Both the position numbers and the translations under genes were made by a program. DNA of 41,542 bases, from NCBI GenBank assembly GCA_003278925.1, contig QCCN01000015.1, positions 1 through 41,542 on the forward strand. The letters are read 5' to 3'. The notes under the pieces are model-generated. The model saw only the letters and a list, made by a program, of their open reading frames with translations. It searched no databases and was not told the origin of the DNA. This document shows positions 6,476 to 14,359 of this stretch, in pieces; the stretch's first letter is position 1; each line of letters begins with the position of its first letter. Source of the stretch: Prochlorococcus sp. AG-347-L17 (lineage in GTDB: Bacteria; Cyanobacteriota; Cyanobacteriia; PCC-6307; Cyanobiaceae).

Positions 6476-6551
6476 CATTGGCTTAATCCTAATTATTTGC
6501 CCAAAAAGAATAACCTTTAAATAAATAGGAAAAAATAGGTACTTTATCTAA

Positions 6552-6836
6552 TTAAGCAGCATCATATTCTTCATCTTCAAGCTCTCTCATAAATCTTTTA
6601 TCTAATAAGTAAGCGTCTAAAAGCTCTGCTGCCATCAGTATCTCAGGAGCATTTTTAGATACTTCTTGTGGATCTTTGTCTAATAAGAAATTGTCTAAAA
6701 GCTCTAGATTGTTATTTTCTTTAATTTCTTTATCGCTGTCTAATAGCTCTCTTATATAGGTATATACAAGCTTTTTATCGTACCCACTTTCTCTAATTTC
6801 TTTCATCATTTCGATTGGAATTTTCATAATCGTCAA
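6552..6836 (-). CDS. Small acidic protein with an internal repeat
   Basis: The 94-residue protein is helical and acidic. ELLDNFLLDKDPQE (about residues 44-57) and ELLDAYLLDKRF (about 71-82) look like two copies of one helix-turn unit. No membrane segment or known domain is seen. MTIM allows a second start at the fourth residue, MKIPIEMM. It shares its cassette with the DsrE-like gene but is divided from it by a small gene and terminator. Confidence 0.5.
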   Translation of the reverse strand: MTIMKIPIEMMKEIRESGYDKKLVYTYIRELLDSDKEIKENNNLELLDNFLLDKDPQEVSKNAPEILMAAELLDAYLLDKRFMRELEDEEYDAA

Positions 6837-6978
6837 TCCCTATGTGACAGTCTTTTAGAGGAAAATAAGCCTAAATAAGCCTGTAATAGAGCTATTTAGA
6901 GCAAATTAGAGCCTATATACGCATACTTACGAAAAAATAAGGGAAAAGCAAGAAAATTACCATTAAGCAGAATTGAAG

Positions 6979-7012
6979 TTGTCCACTATCTGTCCACTTT
7001 AGGCGTGGACAA
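6979..7012. repeat. Cassette right-end iterons (TTGTCCAC x2 plus inverted copy)
   Basis: TTGTCCACTATCTGTCCACT has the same doublet and 11-bp spacing as 5794-5815. A third copy in inverse orientation (GTGGACAA) ends at 7012. The match at both ends of 5704-7071 is the clearest sign that this stretch is one element. Confidence 0.75.
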
Positions 7013-7028
7013 ATATTTCCAATAAAAA

Positions 7029-7117
7029 AGCGAGTCTGGTTAACTCGCTAGTATGACTTGGTTTTTAAGAGTCGGGGCGACAGGGTTCGAACCTGCGACC
7101 TAGTGCTCCCAAAGCAC
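7029..7117 (-). repeat. tRNA-Pro 3' fragment copy 4 with terminator
   Basis: Bases 7072-7117 match the tRNA 3' half with one change in the T-loop region. The terminator hairpin at 7030-7048 keeps the stem GCGAGT/ACTCGC but has a different loop from the intact gene (CTGGTTA), as in copy 5, so the two come from a sister version of the tRNA locus. Confidence 0.95.
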
Positions 7118-7206
7118 TTAACAACCCTAGTAGGGCACTATGTCTACAAGCCATGACTAAATAGTTGTGGGGTATTGCAAGATTTAACGTAACAAACCAA
7201 GGTATA

Positions 7207-7226
7207 TTCGACGGCAATTTGACGGC
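7207..7226. repeat. Cassette left-end iterons (TTGACGGC x2)
   Basis: TTCGACGGCAATTTGACGGC contains GACGGC twice at 11-bp spacing, about 90 bp inside the tRNA core. The partner pair is at 8775-8793. Confidence 0.75.
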
Positions 7227-7240
7227 TTATCAATATATTT

Positions 7241-8707
7241 CTAAATGTAGTCTAAACAATACTTATATAGATATTTTTCTAGATTCATTGTATAGGAGGA
7301 ACTCATTTCTTTTGCTCTTTCGATATTGTAATTTTTATTATTGGCTAAAAATTTATCAGGATTTCCCAAGAAACCACTTTCTTCCCACATTTTGGAACCC
7401 CAAAAATAATTTTCAAATCGATCTTTCCAGTACATACAACTTTTTTTTGTTTTATTTAGGACAAACAAAGTATTGCCAGCTCTTTCTAATAAATGCTGAT
7501 GAGTATCTTCTAGGTCGCCGCAATTTTTTTGTTGGCAATAATTTTTTGGGAGTGATAGATAAATTTTAAGGCCATTTTCTAAATCTTCTAAAGACCCATT
7601 AATATCTCCATCATCAAGCTTCCTTAATGCGCTTTCATAAAAATATTTATTATTTTTTGGGTAATCTTTAGTTAATTTTTCATATATTTTAATTGCTTCC
7701 TTGTTAGGCAATCTTTGCGCTAGATATTTATTAGCTAGTTCAATATTAGGATTTAACTCTATTGCTTTTTTATAATTTTTTAATGCGGCATTTGAGTCAT
7801 CAAGAATTTCTTGTGCTCTCCCCATCAATGCGAACCCCAAAGCATTGGGTTTTATTTCAACTGATTTTTTAGCAAGTAATAACATTTTTAAGGCATTATC
7901 TTCTGTATTGCGAAGATTAAACGCTTCTAATAAAAAACCATCTGCTTGAGAACTTTTATTTTCTACTGAAAAACCATCTGCTTGAGAACTTTTATTTTCT
8001 TTGTTTCTTTTATCTTTCGAAATATAATTCTCAAAATAACTTATCGGGATTCCCATATTTGTGCCAGTTGAGACCAACTTATTTCCGTAAGAATTAATTT
8101 CGTCTATTTCAGACCTTCCATGAATCCCAATCAATTTCCCATTTATATTCAATATTGAACCTCCGCTCATGCCTGGAAGTGTTTTATTTGTATAGAGGAG
8201 CTGATATCCATCTTTGTTATAGGAATTTGAATTGGCAGTAATTTGTCCAGGTTGAAGTCGAGCAAAACTTTTTTCGATAGATTTATTTGGCAAGGGGAAA
8301 CCAAAAACATATATTTCATCTAACATTTTTGAATTCGCAACTTCTCCAATTTCTGCTACTTCATAATTATTTGAACTTTCAAAATTAAATACGCCAAGAT
8401 CTACATTTTTAATTTTGTTAATGGAACCTTTTGAGTAAGAGTGGAGAAATTTATCATTAGTCTCTAAATTTAATTCATCTCTTGACGTTAAATCCTTGAG
8501 TACATGCCAAGATGTTAAAACTAAATATTTATTTAAATCACGTTTAATTATTACTCCAGTAGCATCACTTGCAGGGCCATAAATCTTAACATTAATGTTT
8601 TTTGCTATAGCTGAAATGTCCTTCTTTATTTCAGCATGAACAAATTTGGAATTATTAATTATAGAAACTGACAATAATATTCCAAGTAAATATTTAATTT
8701 TTGCCAT
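7241..8707 (-). CDS. Secreted trypsin-like protease with TPR tail
   Basis: The 488-residue protein has a signal peptide (residues 1-25, ending FVHA) and a trypsin-like domain with His68 (TSWHV), Asp103 (KNVDLGVF) and Ser181 (GMSGGS). A linker contains a perfect 12-residue tandem repeat (KSSQADGF core, about residues 239-258). TPR-like helices follow from about 265 to 400 (NALGFALMGRAQEILDDSNA, NYKKAIELNPN). A Cys-containing tail ends the protein. It is probably periplasmic or surface-exposed, with the TPRs as a docking site; the substrate is unknown. It is related to the protease at 509. It fills its cassette alone. Confidence 0.85.
   Translation of the reverse strand: MAKIKYLLGILLSVSIINNSKFVHAEIKKDISAIAKNINVKIYGPASDATGVIIKRDLNKYLVLTSWHVLKDLTSRDELNLETNDKFLHSYSKGSINKIKNVDLGVFNFESSNNYEVAEIGEVANSKMLDEIYVFGFPLPNKSIEKSFARLQPGQITANSNSYNKDGYQLLYTNKTLPGMSGGSILNINGKLIGIHGRSEIDEINSYGNKLVSTGTNMGIPISYFENYISKDKRNKENKSSQADGFSVENKSSQADGFLLEAFNLRNTEDNALKMLLLAKKSVEIKPNALGFALMGRAQEILDDSNAALKNYKKAIELNPNIELANKYLAQRLPNKEAIKIYEKLTKDYPKNNKYFYESALRKLDDGDINGSLEDLENGLKIYLSLPKNYCQQKNCGDLEDTHQHLLERAGNTLFVLNKTKKSCMYWKDRFENYFWGSKMWEESGFLGNPDKFLANNKNYNIERAKEMSSSYTMNLEKYLYKYCLDYI
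7933..8000. repeat. 36-bp tandem duplication inside the protease gene
   Basis: ACCATCTGCTTGAGAACT begins at 7937 and again at 7973, with near-identical flanks, adding exactly 12 codons. It lies in the linker between the protease domain and the TPRs, where length change is tolerated. It looks recent. Confidence 0.85.
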
Positions 8708-8774
8708 TTCAATAGAAATTATCTACTTAATCTATAATAATTTAGATTGGTAAAATAGTTTATATTGAAGAATA

Positions 8775-8807
8775 TTGACGGCAATTTGACGGCTTTCTCT
8801 GCCGTCA
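8775..8807. repeat. Cassette right-end iterons (TTGACGGC x2 plus inverted copy)
   Basis: TTGACGGCAATTTGACGGC repeats the left-end pair (7207-7226) with the same 11-bp spacing, and an inverted GCCGTCA lies at 8801-8807. The arrangement, two direct copies and one inverted, is the same as at 6979-7012, although the word is different. Confidence 0.75.
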
Positions 8808-8823
8808 GATTTTTCAATAAAAA

Positions 8824-8913
8824 AGCGAGTCTGGGTAACTCGCTAGTATGACTTGGATTTGATTGAGTCGGGGCGACAGGATTCGAACCTGCGACCTAGT
8901 GCTCCCAAAGCAC
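8824..8913 (-). repeat. tRNA-Pro 3' fragment copy 5 with terminator
   Basis: Bases 8868-8913 are identical to the tRNA-Pro 3' half. The terminator hairpin is GCGAGT/ACTCGC at 8825-8843. The spacer between hairpin and tRNA end differs slightly from other copies (GGATTTGATTGAG). Confidence 0.95.
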
Positions 8914-9006
8914 TTGTATGTAAAAATGAGAAAAACTTAAGAACGTAGATTATTACTAGGCTTATCTATTGTGTTGGAACGTTTCTGAGTCTCAAATCCA
9001 TGCCCT

Positions 9007-9050
9007 GCGATCGCATTAAATCGTCACTTAGCTACCCCTCTAGCTACCCC
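9007..9050. repeat. Cassette left-end iterons (AGCTACCCC x2)
   Basis: AGCTACCCCTCTAGCTACCCC has the word twice at 12-bp spacing (9030-9050). GCGATCGCAT at 9007-9016 lies just outside it. Both words recur at the other end (10122-10162). Confidence 0.75.
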
Positions 9051-9098
9051 ACAAGCAACCTAGTACCTTTTTTAATATCAACTACCGATACGCTACTT

Positions 9099-10004
9099 CT
9101 ATTTTTTCGAGATACAAAGTGATGGTAAATATTTCCCATTAGGGATTTTTGAGGGTAAAAGATATTCTCTATTAGTTAATATTCTTAGTAATTCTTTATC
9201 TTTTTCTTGAAATTTCTCTGGAGTGTTTAATGTCCATTCATCTTTAATTTCTAGAAACCGTCCCGGATAATTCTGAGCACCTAAATATGAGGTAAGTCCC
9301 CAATAAAAATATTCAACAGCTTGACATTCATAATCGCAGGTTCTGTCATTATATGTATACCATGCTTCTTTTGGATATCTTCTAGGTACATTTTTGAATT
9401 TTCCACCACGTGCTATATCCATTGCATTAGTAAGTATTGAATCTTGGTTTATTGCAAGAGCCTCAGGATAAACCTCTGAATAACCATAATGTGTAATTGA
9501 ATGAAGAATCTCCTCTAGTGAGGAATCGAACCCTCTTTTGCTAGACCCTTTTGGAAATGTCTCATTCCCATACAGTTCAGTAATGTTAAAATTTAATTCC
9601 TCACTTAAATCATCAAGCTTATCAATTCTTCTATTTGCATGAGCTTCAGTTTTAAATATAACGATATGAGCTTTTTTCTCTAATAATTTTTCAACTAATA
9701 AAGGATCATCAACTAATCCATCTTCATCATTATCGAGATATTCAGCTTGTACATATGCAGCATGTAAAGTTTCAGAGTCAGAGATTCCCTTTGTGGCATA
9801 AATCTTTAAACCAAAAACATCTACTTGTTTTGCAAAAATATTTTTAAAAGTTTCCCCCATTGAATCGGGGATAGTAGTTATTTTCAATTTTTGAATATTT
9901 TTTACAACATTACATTTTTGGGAAAGATTTTCTGATTTTAAAGTTTCAGGAAAAAGGATATGAAATAAAATTAATACTAACGAAATTGAAAATTGAATAA
10001 TCAT
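9099..10004 (-). CDS. Secreted protein with a calcium-loop motif
   Basis: The 301-residue protein has a signal peptide (about residues 1-24). LDNDEDGLVDD at 90-100 fits an EF-hand or dockerin-type calcium-binding loop. EEILHSITHYGY at 164-175 places Glu164, Glu165, His168 and His172 on one helix, which could form a metal site. Several Cys in the second half (RTCDYECQAVEY and near the end) may form disulfides. It may be a metal-dependent hydrolase, but no catalytic family is recognised. It is the only gene in its cassette. Confidence 0.6.
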   Translation of the reverse strand: MIIQFSISLVLILFHILFPETLKSENLSQKCNVVKNIQKLKITTIPDSMGETFKNIFAKQVDVFGLKIYATKGISDSETLHAAYVQAEYLDNDEDGLVDDPLLVEKLLEKKAHIVIFKTEAHANRRIDKLDDLSEELNFNITELYGNETFPKGSSKRGFDSSLEEILHSITHYGYSEVYPEALAINQDSILTNAMDIARGGKFKNVPRRYPKEAWYTYNDRTCDYECQAVEYFYWGLTSYLGAQNYPGRFLEIKDEWTLNTPEKFQEKDKELLRILTNREYLLPSKIPNGKYLPSLCISKK

Positions 10005-10120
10005 TCTTTTATAAATGTAAAAATTTGGTTATTAGTTAGCTATCTTTTATTGTGGTCCATTTTAAAAAATTTTTTTATCTATTTACAAGTTATTAATAAG
10101 AAGGCACTAGAAAAGTAAGT

Positions 10121-10180
10121 GACGATCGCATGAACTGTATCCTAGCTACCCCTCTAGCTACCTTTTCGCAATATGAGACA
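10121..10180. repeat. Cassette right-end iterons (AGCTACCCC x2, GCAATATGAGACA)
   Basis: AGCTACCCCTCTAGCTACC at 10144-10162 repeats the left-end pair exactly, and GACGATCGCAT at 10121-10131 repeats the outer word. GCAATATGAGACA at 10168-10180 is also found at 5589-5601. This makes 8914-10214 one element. Confidence 0.75.
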
Positions 10181-10214
10181 AGTTATATTATTTCTAATCC
10201 GTTGGTATGACTGA

Positions 10215-10260
10215 TCGGGGCGACAGGATTCGAACCTGCGACCTAGTGCTCCCAAAGCAC
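10215..10260 (-). repeat. tRNA-Pro 3' fragment copy 6 (no terminator)
   Basis: The 46 bp are identical to the tRNA-Pro 3' half. The downstream side keeps only a TTGGTATGACTGA scrap of the usual spacer and has no hairpin, so this copy arose from an element whose homology to the tRNA locus was shorter. Confidence 0.95.
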
Positions 10261-10389
10261 CCGCCCTCCAATTTGAGACATTGGGTTAAATAAACAAGTC
10301 AGGCTATAGCTTGTTAGTTGCTATATCTACAAAATTACTAGTCTTAAAAATAGGCCAAAGTTTTACAAAATTATCCTTAGATATACAAT

Positions 10390-10412
10390 TAATCGCTAAA
10401 TAATCGCTAACC
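10390..10412. repeat. Cassette left-end iterons (AATCGCTAA x2)
   Basis: TAATCGCTAAATAATCGCTA contains AATCGCTAA twice at 11-bp spacing, about 130 bp inside the core. Related words are found at the right end of this cassette (14454-14520). CAAAGTTTTACAAAATTA at about 10356 is a second, weaker match to that end. Confidence 0.7.
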
Positions 10413-10449
10413 AAAGACCTAGTGCTTTAGGAGCTGTAAAATATCATTG

Positions 10450-10492
10450 ATTGACAGTCGATCCAATATAGAGGGATAAAACCCTCTTTTTT
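10450..10492 (+). terminator. Shared leader module with terminator (copy e)
   Basis: GATTGACAGTCGATCCAATA is followed by hairpin AGAGGG, loop of six, CCCTCT (10470-10487), and a T-run. The hairpin sequence differs from copies a and c but the pairing is kept, so the structure itself is under selection. TTATGCTAGTAATAAGCGTT follows, also seen in part at 3136 and 5846. Confidence 0.7.
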
Positions 10493-10576
10493 ATGCTAGT
10501 AATAAGCGTTTATAAAGAGCGAACAGGTCGTATATATCAATAATTATTGATTATATCAAAATATTTTGATGTATTT

Positions 10577-10615
10577 CTTAATCTTTGTATTTCGCTTTTT
10601 GTTTGATGCTATAAA
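10577..10615 (+). promoter_or_regulatory. Candidate Pho box and -10 element upstream of pstS
   Basis: CTTAATCT at 10577-10584 fits the cyanobacterial Pho-box half-site PyTTAAPyPyT, and TATTTCGC follows 3 bp later as a poor second half. TATAAA at 10610-10615 is a fair -10 box 27 bp upstream of the pstS start. PhoB control is expected for pstS; the box here is degenerate, so this is a candidate only. Confidence 0.4.
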
Positions 10616-10641
10616 TAAATTGTCTTCAATCTAAGTGGCTA

Positions 10642-11613
10642 ATGAGTATTTTCAAAAAAACTCTCATTTTATCTTCTGCAATTTCATTAATACTTTCTCC
10701 ATCTGCGATGGCTTCAAAAAGATTGAGTGGAGCTGGTGCATCATTTCCTTCGAAAATTTATACCAGGTGGTTTTTTGACTTAGCTAAATCTGGAGGCCCT
10801 AGAGTTAATTATCAAGCAGTAGGTTCTGGATCTGGAAGAAAAGCTTTCATAGACGAAACTGTTAATTTTGGAGCCTCTGACGATCCAATGAAAGAAGCTG
10901 ATATAAAAAAAGTTACTAGAGGACTTGTGCAAATACCGATGGTGGGTGGAACAATTGCGTTTGGATATAACTATGATTGCGACTTGAAACTAACACAAGA
11001 ACAAGCTGTTCAAGTAGCAATGGGAATGATTAAAAATTGGAAGGAATTAGGATGTAAGTCAGGTAAATTAACTTGGGCCCATCGTTCTGATGGCTCAGGC
11101 ACGACTAAAGCTTTTACAAATTCTATGGAGGCTTTCTCTAAGACTTGGAATTTAGGTACTGGTAAATCTGTTAAATGGCCTTCGGGAGTTGGCGCAAAAG
11201 GCAATTCTGGTGTTGCAGGTGTTATTCAAAATACTCCAGGTGCAATTGGTTATGTAAACCAGTCTTACATTAAAGGTAAGGTTAAGGCTGCTGCACTTCA
11301 AAATCTTTCTGGTGAATTTGTTACTCCAAATACTGAATCAGGAGCAATAGCTTTAAATGGAATAACTCTTGATAAGAACTTGGCTGGTAAAAATCCAAAC
11401 CCCACTGCTAGAGGAGCTTATCCAATAGCAACCTTAACTTGGATACTTGCTTATGAAACAGGTAATGGTAGGAATACTGAGGCAATTCAAGATACATTCT
11501 ATAAATTGCTCAGCGATGAATACCAAGATAAAGCTCCTGCCTTGGGTTTCGTTCCCTTGAAAGGTGAAATTTTAAAAAAATCAATTGAAGCTGTTGGAAG
11601 AATAGGAAGGTAA
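10642..11613 (+). CDS. pstS: Phosphate ABC transporter substrate-binding protein
   Basis: The 323-residue periplasmic protein captures phosphate for the PstCAB permease. Its signal peptide ends near residue 24 (SAMA). Phosphate-binding segments are visible: GAGASFPS (about 30-37), GSGSGRKAF (61-69) and SDGSGTTKAF (149-158). Cys113 and Cys138 could pair. Length is normal for the family. The permease genes are not in the window, so this copy must work with genes elsewhere or be an extra receptor. The 3' end overlaps the convergent arsJ gene by 33 bp. Sitting in a mobile cassette, it fits the known patchy phosphate gene content of Prochlorococcus. Confidence 0.95.
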   Translation: MSIFKKTLILSSAISLILSPSAMASKRLSGAGASFPSKIYTRWFFDLAKSGGPRVNYQAVGSGSGRKAFIDETVNFGASDDPMKEADIKKVTRGLVQIPMVGGTIAFGYNYDCDLKLTQEQAVQVAMGMIKNWKELGCKSGKLTWAHRSDGSGTTKAFTNSMEAFSKTWNLGTGKSVKWPSGVGAKGNSGVAGVIQNTPGAIGYVNQSYIKGKVKAAALQNLSGEFVTPNTESGAIALNGITLDKNLAGKNPNPTARGAYPIATLTWILAYETGNGRNTEAIQDTFYKLLSDEYQDKAPALGFVPLKGEILKKSIEAVGRIGR

Positions 11614-12837
11614 TTTAGAACTAGTAAGCCAAGCAATAAAAATCAAAATAGATGAAGTATATAAACAATACTGCATACCAATAGTGGCATTTTTACCGAG
11701 CATAAATAATAAGCCCGATAGTAGGGTTCCAAATAATCTTCCCGCTGCATTAGCCATATAGTAATAACCAACATTTAAACTTACTTTCTCATTATCTGAA
11801 TAAGCCAAAATCAAGTAGGAATGAGTAGATGAATTCATTGCAAAAATAAAGCCGAATATTATTAATCCAATAACAATTACAGGACCTAATGATTTATCAC
11901 CGTTTAATGCTCCTGCAATAAATAAAGGAATAACCGTCAAGATAAGTCCCCAAAATTGAACGGTAGTTTTTGTTGGGCTATTATTTTTCCCCCATACTTT
12001 TCTAAGTAATGGAGCTAATACTTGAAAGAAACCATAGATTATTATCCATCCACCCAAGAACAGCCCTATTTTTAAATAATCCCATCCAAAAGAAATGTCT
12101 AAAAATACTGGAAGAGCTACTACAAACCAGACATCTCTTGCTCCAAATAAGAAAAACCTTGCACTTGAAAGAATATTAATACCTTTAGACTTTGAATAAA
12201 GGTCTTTAAAAATTGGCTTTCTTTTCATTTTCCCTGAATCTTTAGGAAGACATAAAGTTAAAAAGAATGCGAAGCATAGACCTAAACCCATTATTCCAAC
12301 TGCATTATTAAAGCCAAATAGCTTGTATAAGAGACCCCCTAGGAAGAAACCAACACCCTTAAGTGCATTTTTAGATCCTGTTAAAATTGAAACCCACTTA
12401 AATAATTGTTTTTGACTATTTTGATTATTCTCTTCTGAATCTGGAACTATTGATTTAACTGCACTTTTTGCACTCATTTTATTTAAATCTTTTGCTACCC
12501 CACTAAGTGCTTGGGCTAACATAACGTATGAGACGCTAAAGATTATTGACCAATTCTCTTTGACTGGAATCAGCATGAAAAGAGCAAGAATTTGCAGAAT
12601 CGTTCCTATCCATAAAGTAAGTCTCAACCCATATCTTGCCCCTATCCATCCTCCAAATAGATTTGTAATTATTCCAAAAAATTCATAGAAAAGAAAAAGT
12701 AAAGCTATTTGCAGAGTTGAATAACCAAGTTCATGAAAATGACCAACAACTAGTATTCTCAATGCACCGTCAGTAAGAGTAAATGCCCAATAGTTTGCGG
12801 TAACGACACTATATTGTTGAAGGCTAGATAACTTCAT
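11581..12837 (-). CDS. arsJ: ArsJ-type MFS efflux transporter
   Basis: The 418-residue protein has about 12 hydrophobic segments and the MFS loop motif GGWIGARYGLRLTL (about residues 62-75). AQALSGVAKDLNKMSAKSAV is typical of ArsJ. ArsJ exports 1-arseno-3-phosphoglycerate, which then breaks down outside to arsenate. The partner GAPDH gene lies 5 bp upstream on the same strand, and arsR is divergent from that, which is the classic arsR-gapdh-arsJ layout. The identification rests on this context plus the sequence motif. The stop lies within the end of pstS on the other strand. Confidence 0.9.
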   Translation of the reverse strand: MKLSSLQQYSVVTANYWAFTLTDGALRILVVGHFHELGYSTLQIALLFLFYEFFGIITNLFGGWIGARYGLRLTLWIGTILQILALFMLIPVKENWSIIFSVSYVMLAQALSGVAKDLNKMSAKSAVKSIVPDSEENNQNSQKQLFKWVSILTGSKNALKGVGFFLGGLLYKLFGFNNAVGIMGLGLCFAFFLTLCLPKDSGKMKRKPIFKDLYSKSKGINILSSARFFLFGARDVWFVVALPVFLDISFGWDYLKIGLFLGGWIIIYGFFQVLAPLLRKVWGKNNSPTKTTVQFWGLILTVIPLFIAGALNGDKSLGPVIVIGLIIFGFIFAMNSSTHSYLILAYSDNEKVSLNVGYYYMANAAGRLFGTLLSGLLFMLGKNATIGMQYCLYTSSILIFIAWLTSSKLPSYSSNSFN

Positions 12838-12842
12838 AAAAA

Positions 12843-13871
12843 CTAAAATTTATTTTCTTTCTCAATTACATAAGAAGTAAGATCTGCAAGCCTGCAACTA
12901 TAACCCCACTCATTGTCATACCAGGCATAAATCTTTAATAAATTAGAATTTACAACCATCGTTGAAAGTCCATCAATTATTGAACTTCTACAGTCATTTA
13001 AGTAATCAGCGGATACTAAGGGTCTCTCCTCGTATCCAAGAATACCTTTTAAGTATGTTTCAGATGCTTTTTTAAATTCATTATTTACTTGCTCTTCAGT
13101 TACTTCCTTATTTAATTCAAAAACTATATCTGTTAATGAGGCGTTTAGAAGTGGAACCCTTACTGCATGACCATTTAGTTTTCCTTCTAATTCAGGGAAA
13201 ATTTCAGCAATCGCATTAGCTGATCCAGTTGTAGTAGGTATTAAGCTTTGCATGCATCCTCTTGCTCTTCTTAAGTCACTTTTGTAAAAATCTACTGGAG
13301 ATTGTGTATTTGTAACGTCATGAATAGTTGTTATAACCCCATGTTTAATTGAGAAATTTTCATTAACAACTTTTACGATGGGAGCCAAGCAATTTGTAGT
13401 ACAGGATGCTGCTGTAATTAATTTATGTTTTTCAGGTTTATAAAGGGCTTGATTAATTCCATAAACAATATTAAGTGCTTGTTCCCCTCCCACAATTCCT
13501 TTCACAGGACAAGCAACTACTACTTTTTTTATTCCAAGAGAATCAAAGTATGGATTTAATTCTTTAGGAGCTTTGTTTTTACCTGTACATTCCAAAACAA
13601 GATCAACCGAAGATTTATTCCATGGAACATCCAGATAGTTCTTTATTGATGTAAAGGAAATTTTTTTATCTTCAATTATTATTTCGTTGTCATTCGAAGC
13701 TATTTTTTTATTCCATTTACCATGAACAGAATCAAACTCTAGTAAATGAGATGCAGTTAAAGAATCCCCATTAATTTCATTTATATGAGTTATTTCAATA
13801 TCTTTTCTTTCCCATAAAATTCTTAAAACTAACCTACCAATTCTTCCAAATCCGTTAATTCCAATTTTCAT
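12843..13871 (-). CDS. gap: ArsJ-associated glyceraldehyde-3-phosphate dehydrogenase
   Basis: The 342-residue enzyme has the NAD-binding start [14 protein letters not shown], catalytic Cys157 in AASCTTN, His184 in [10 protein letters not shown], and the C-terminal [11 protein letters not shown]. In this setting it would make 1-arseno-3-phosphoglycerate from glyceraldehyde-3-phosphate and arsenate for ArsJ to export. A longer open frame reaches 13922, but MKIGINGF at 13871 is the family start, and the extra 17 codons overlap the operator region. The gene is the first of a two-gene operon with arsJ. Confidence 0.93.
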   Translation of the reverse strand: MKIGINGFGRIGRLVLRILWERKDIEITHINEINGDSLTASHLLEFDSVHGKWNKKIASNDNEIIIEDKKISFTSIKNYLDVPWNKSSVDLVLECTGKNKAPKELNPYFDSLGIKKVVVACPVKGIVGGEQALNIVYGINQALYKPEKHKLITAASCTTNCLAPIVKVVNENFSIKHGVITTIHDVTNTQSPVDFYKSDLRRARGCMQSLIPTTTGSANAIAEIFPELEGKLNGHAVRVPLLNASLTDIVFELNKEVTEEQVNNEFKKASETYLKGILGYEERPLVSADYLNDCRSSIIDGLSTMVVNSNLLKIYAWYDNEWGYSCRLADLTSYVIEKENKF

Positions 13872-13897
13872 AGAAATTTCAAAACCTAATATAATAT

Positions 13898-13935
13898 ATA
13901 TCAAAAATAATTGATATATCAATAATTCTTGATAT
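13898..13935. promoter_or_regulatory. Twin ArsR operators between gap and arsR
   Basis: ATATCAA-N6-TTGATAT occurs twice in a row: 13898-13917 and 13916-13935. Both are perfect 7-6-7 inverted repeats and overlap by two bases. They lie in the divergent promoter region, 27-64 bp from the gap start and about 47-84 bp from the arsR start. ArsR-family dimers bind such ATCAA/TTGAT palindromes. Two dimers here could repress both directions until arsenite releases them. Confidence 0.8.
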
Positions 13936-13981
13936 GTGTAATTAAATTTTTTACGTTAGTATTTAAAAAGTTAATGATCTT

Positions 13982-14305
13982 TTGATTTTGTTAGAACAAC
14001 TTAAAAAGATTGATAGTGATCAATTTATTGGGATAATGGAGTCCCTCTCAGATCCGATTAGAATAAATATTCTTGAATTAATGATGGGTGGAGAGATATG
14101 TGTTTGCGACATAGTTAAAGTAACTGGATTATCTCAATCTAAAATTTCCTATCATATAAAAATCCTTAAGGATTCAGGTCTTATCTCTGATAGACAAGAA
14201 GGTAGATGGGTTTACTACAAATTAGATTTGGAAGTACTATTAGATATTAAAAATTGGATGGGTAATTTAATTCAGTCATCATCAAGTAAAAGGTCTTGTG
14301 AATAA
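13982..14305 (+). CDS. arsR: ArsR-family transcriptional repressor
   Basis: The protein has the winged helix-turn-helix of the ArsR/SmtB family: SLSDPIRINILELM, then CDIVKVTGLSQSKISYHIKI as recognition region, and GRWVYYKLD as wing. GEICVCDI carries the Cys-x-Cys arsenite-binding pair of helix 3, and a further Cys lies at the C-terminus (RSCE). No ATG precedes residue 18 in frame; the family start needs a TTG at 13982 or 13988. An ATG at 14036 would lose the first helix. It is divergent from gap-arsJ, with twin operators between. Confidence 0.9.
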   Translation: MILLEQLKKIDSDQFIGIMESLSDPIRINILELMMGGEICVCDIVKVTGLSQSKISYHIKILKDSGLISDRQEGRWVYYKLDLEVLLDIKNWMGNLIQSSSSKRSCE

Positions 14306-14314
14306 ATAGTTTTT

Positions 14315-14332
14315 AACCTGTTTAGGTTTTTT
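14315..14332 (+). terminator. Terminator after arsR
   Basis: AACCT, loop GTTT, AGGTT then TTTT: a short 5-bp hairpin with U-tract 10 bases after the arsR stop. Confidence 0.55.
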
Positions 14333-14359
14333 ACTCATTACATATAAATAATTTTTAAA

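Noticed and set aside
7165..7569. 134-codon plus-strand frame
   Set aside because: It overlaps the 3' end of the well-supported protease-TPR gene on the other strand and its translation is Phe/Tyr/Asn-rich without domain pattern.
118..10260. CRISPR array made of the regularly oriented 46-bp repeats
   Set aside because: Spacings range from about 1.3 to 4.3 kb, the repeats are tRNA-Pro 3' ends, and no cas genes are present.
1654..10260. Several functional tRNA-Pro genes
   Set aside because: Each copy stops at the anticodon arm and lacks the D arm and 5' acceptor strand; only 14590-14663 is complete.
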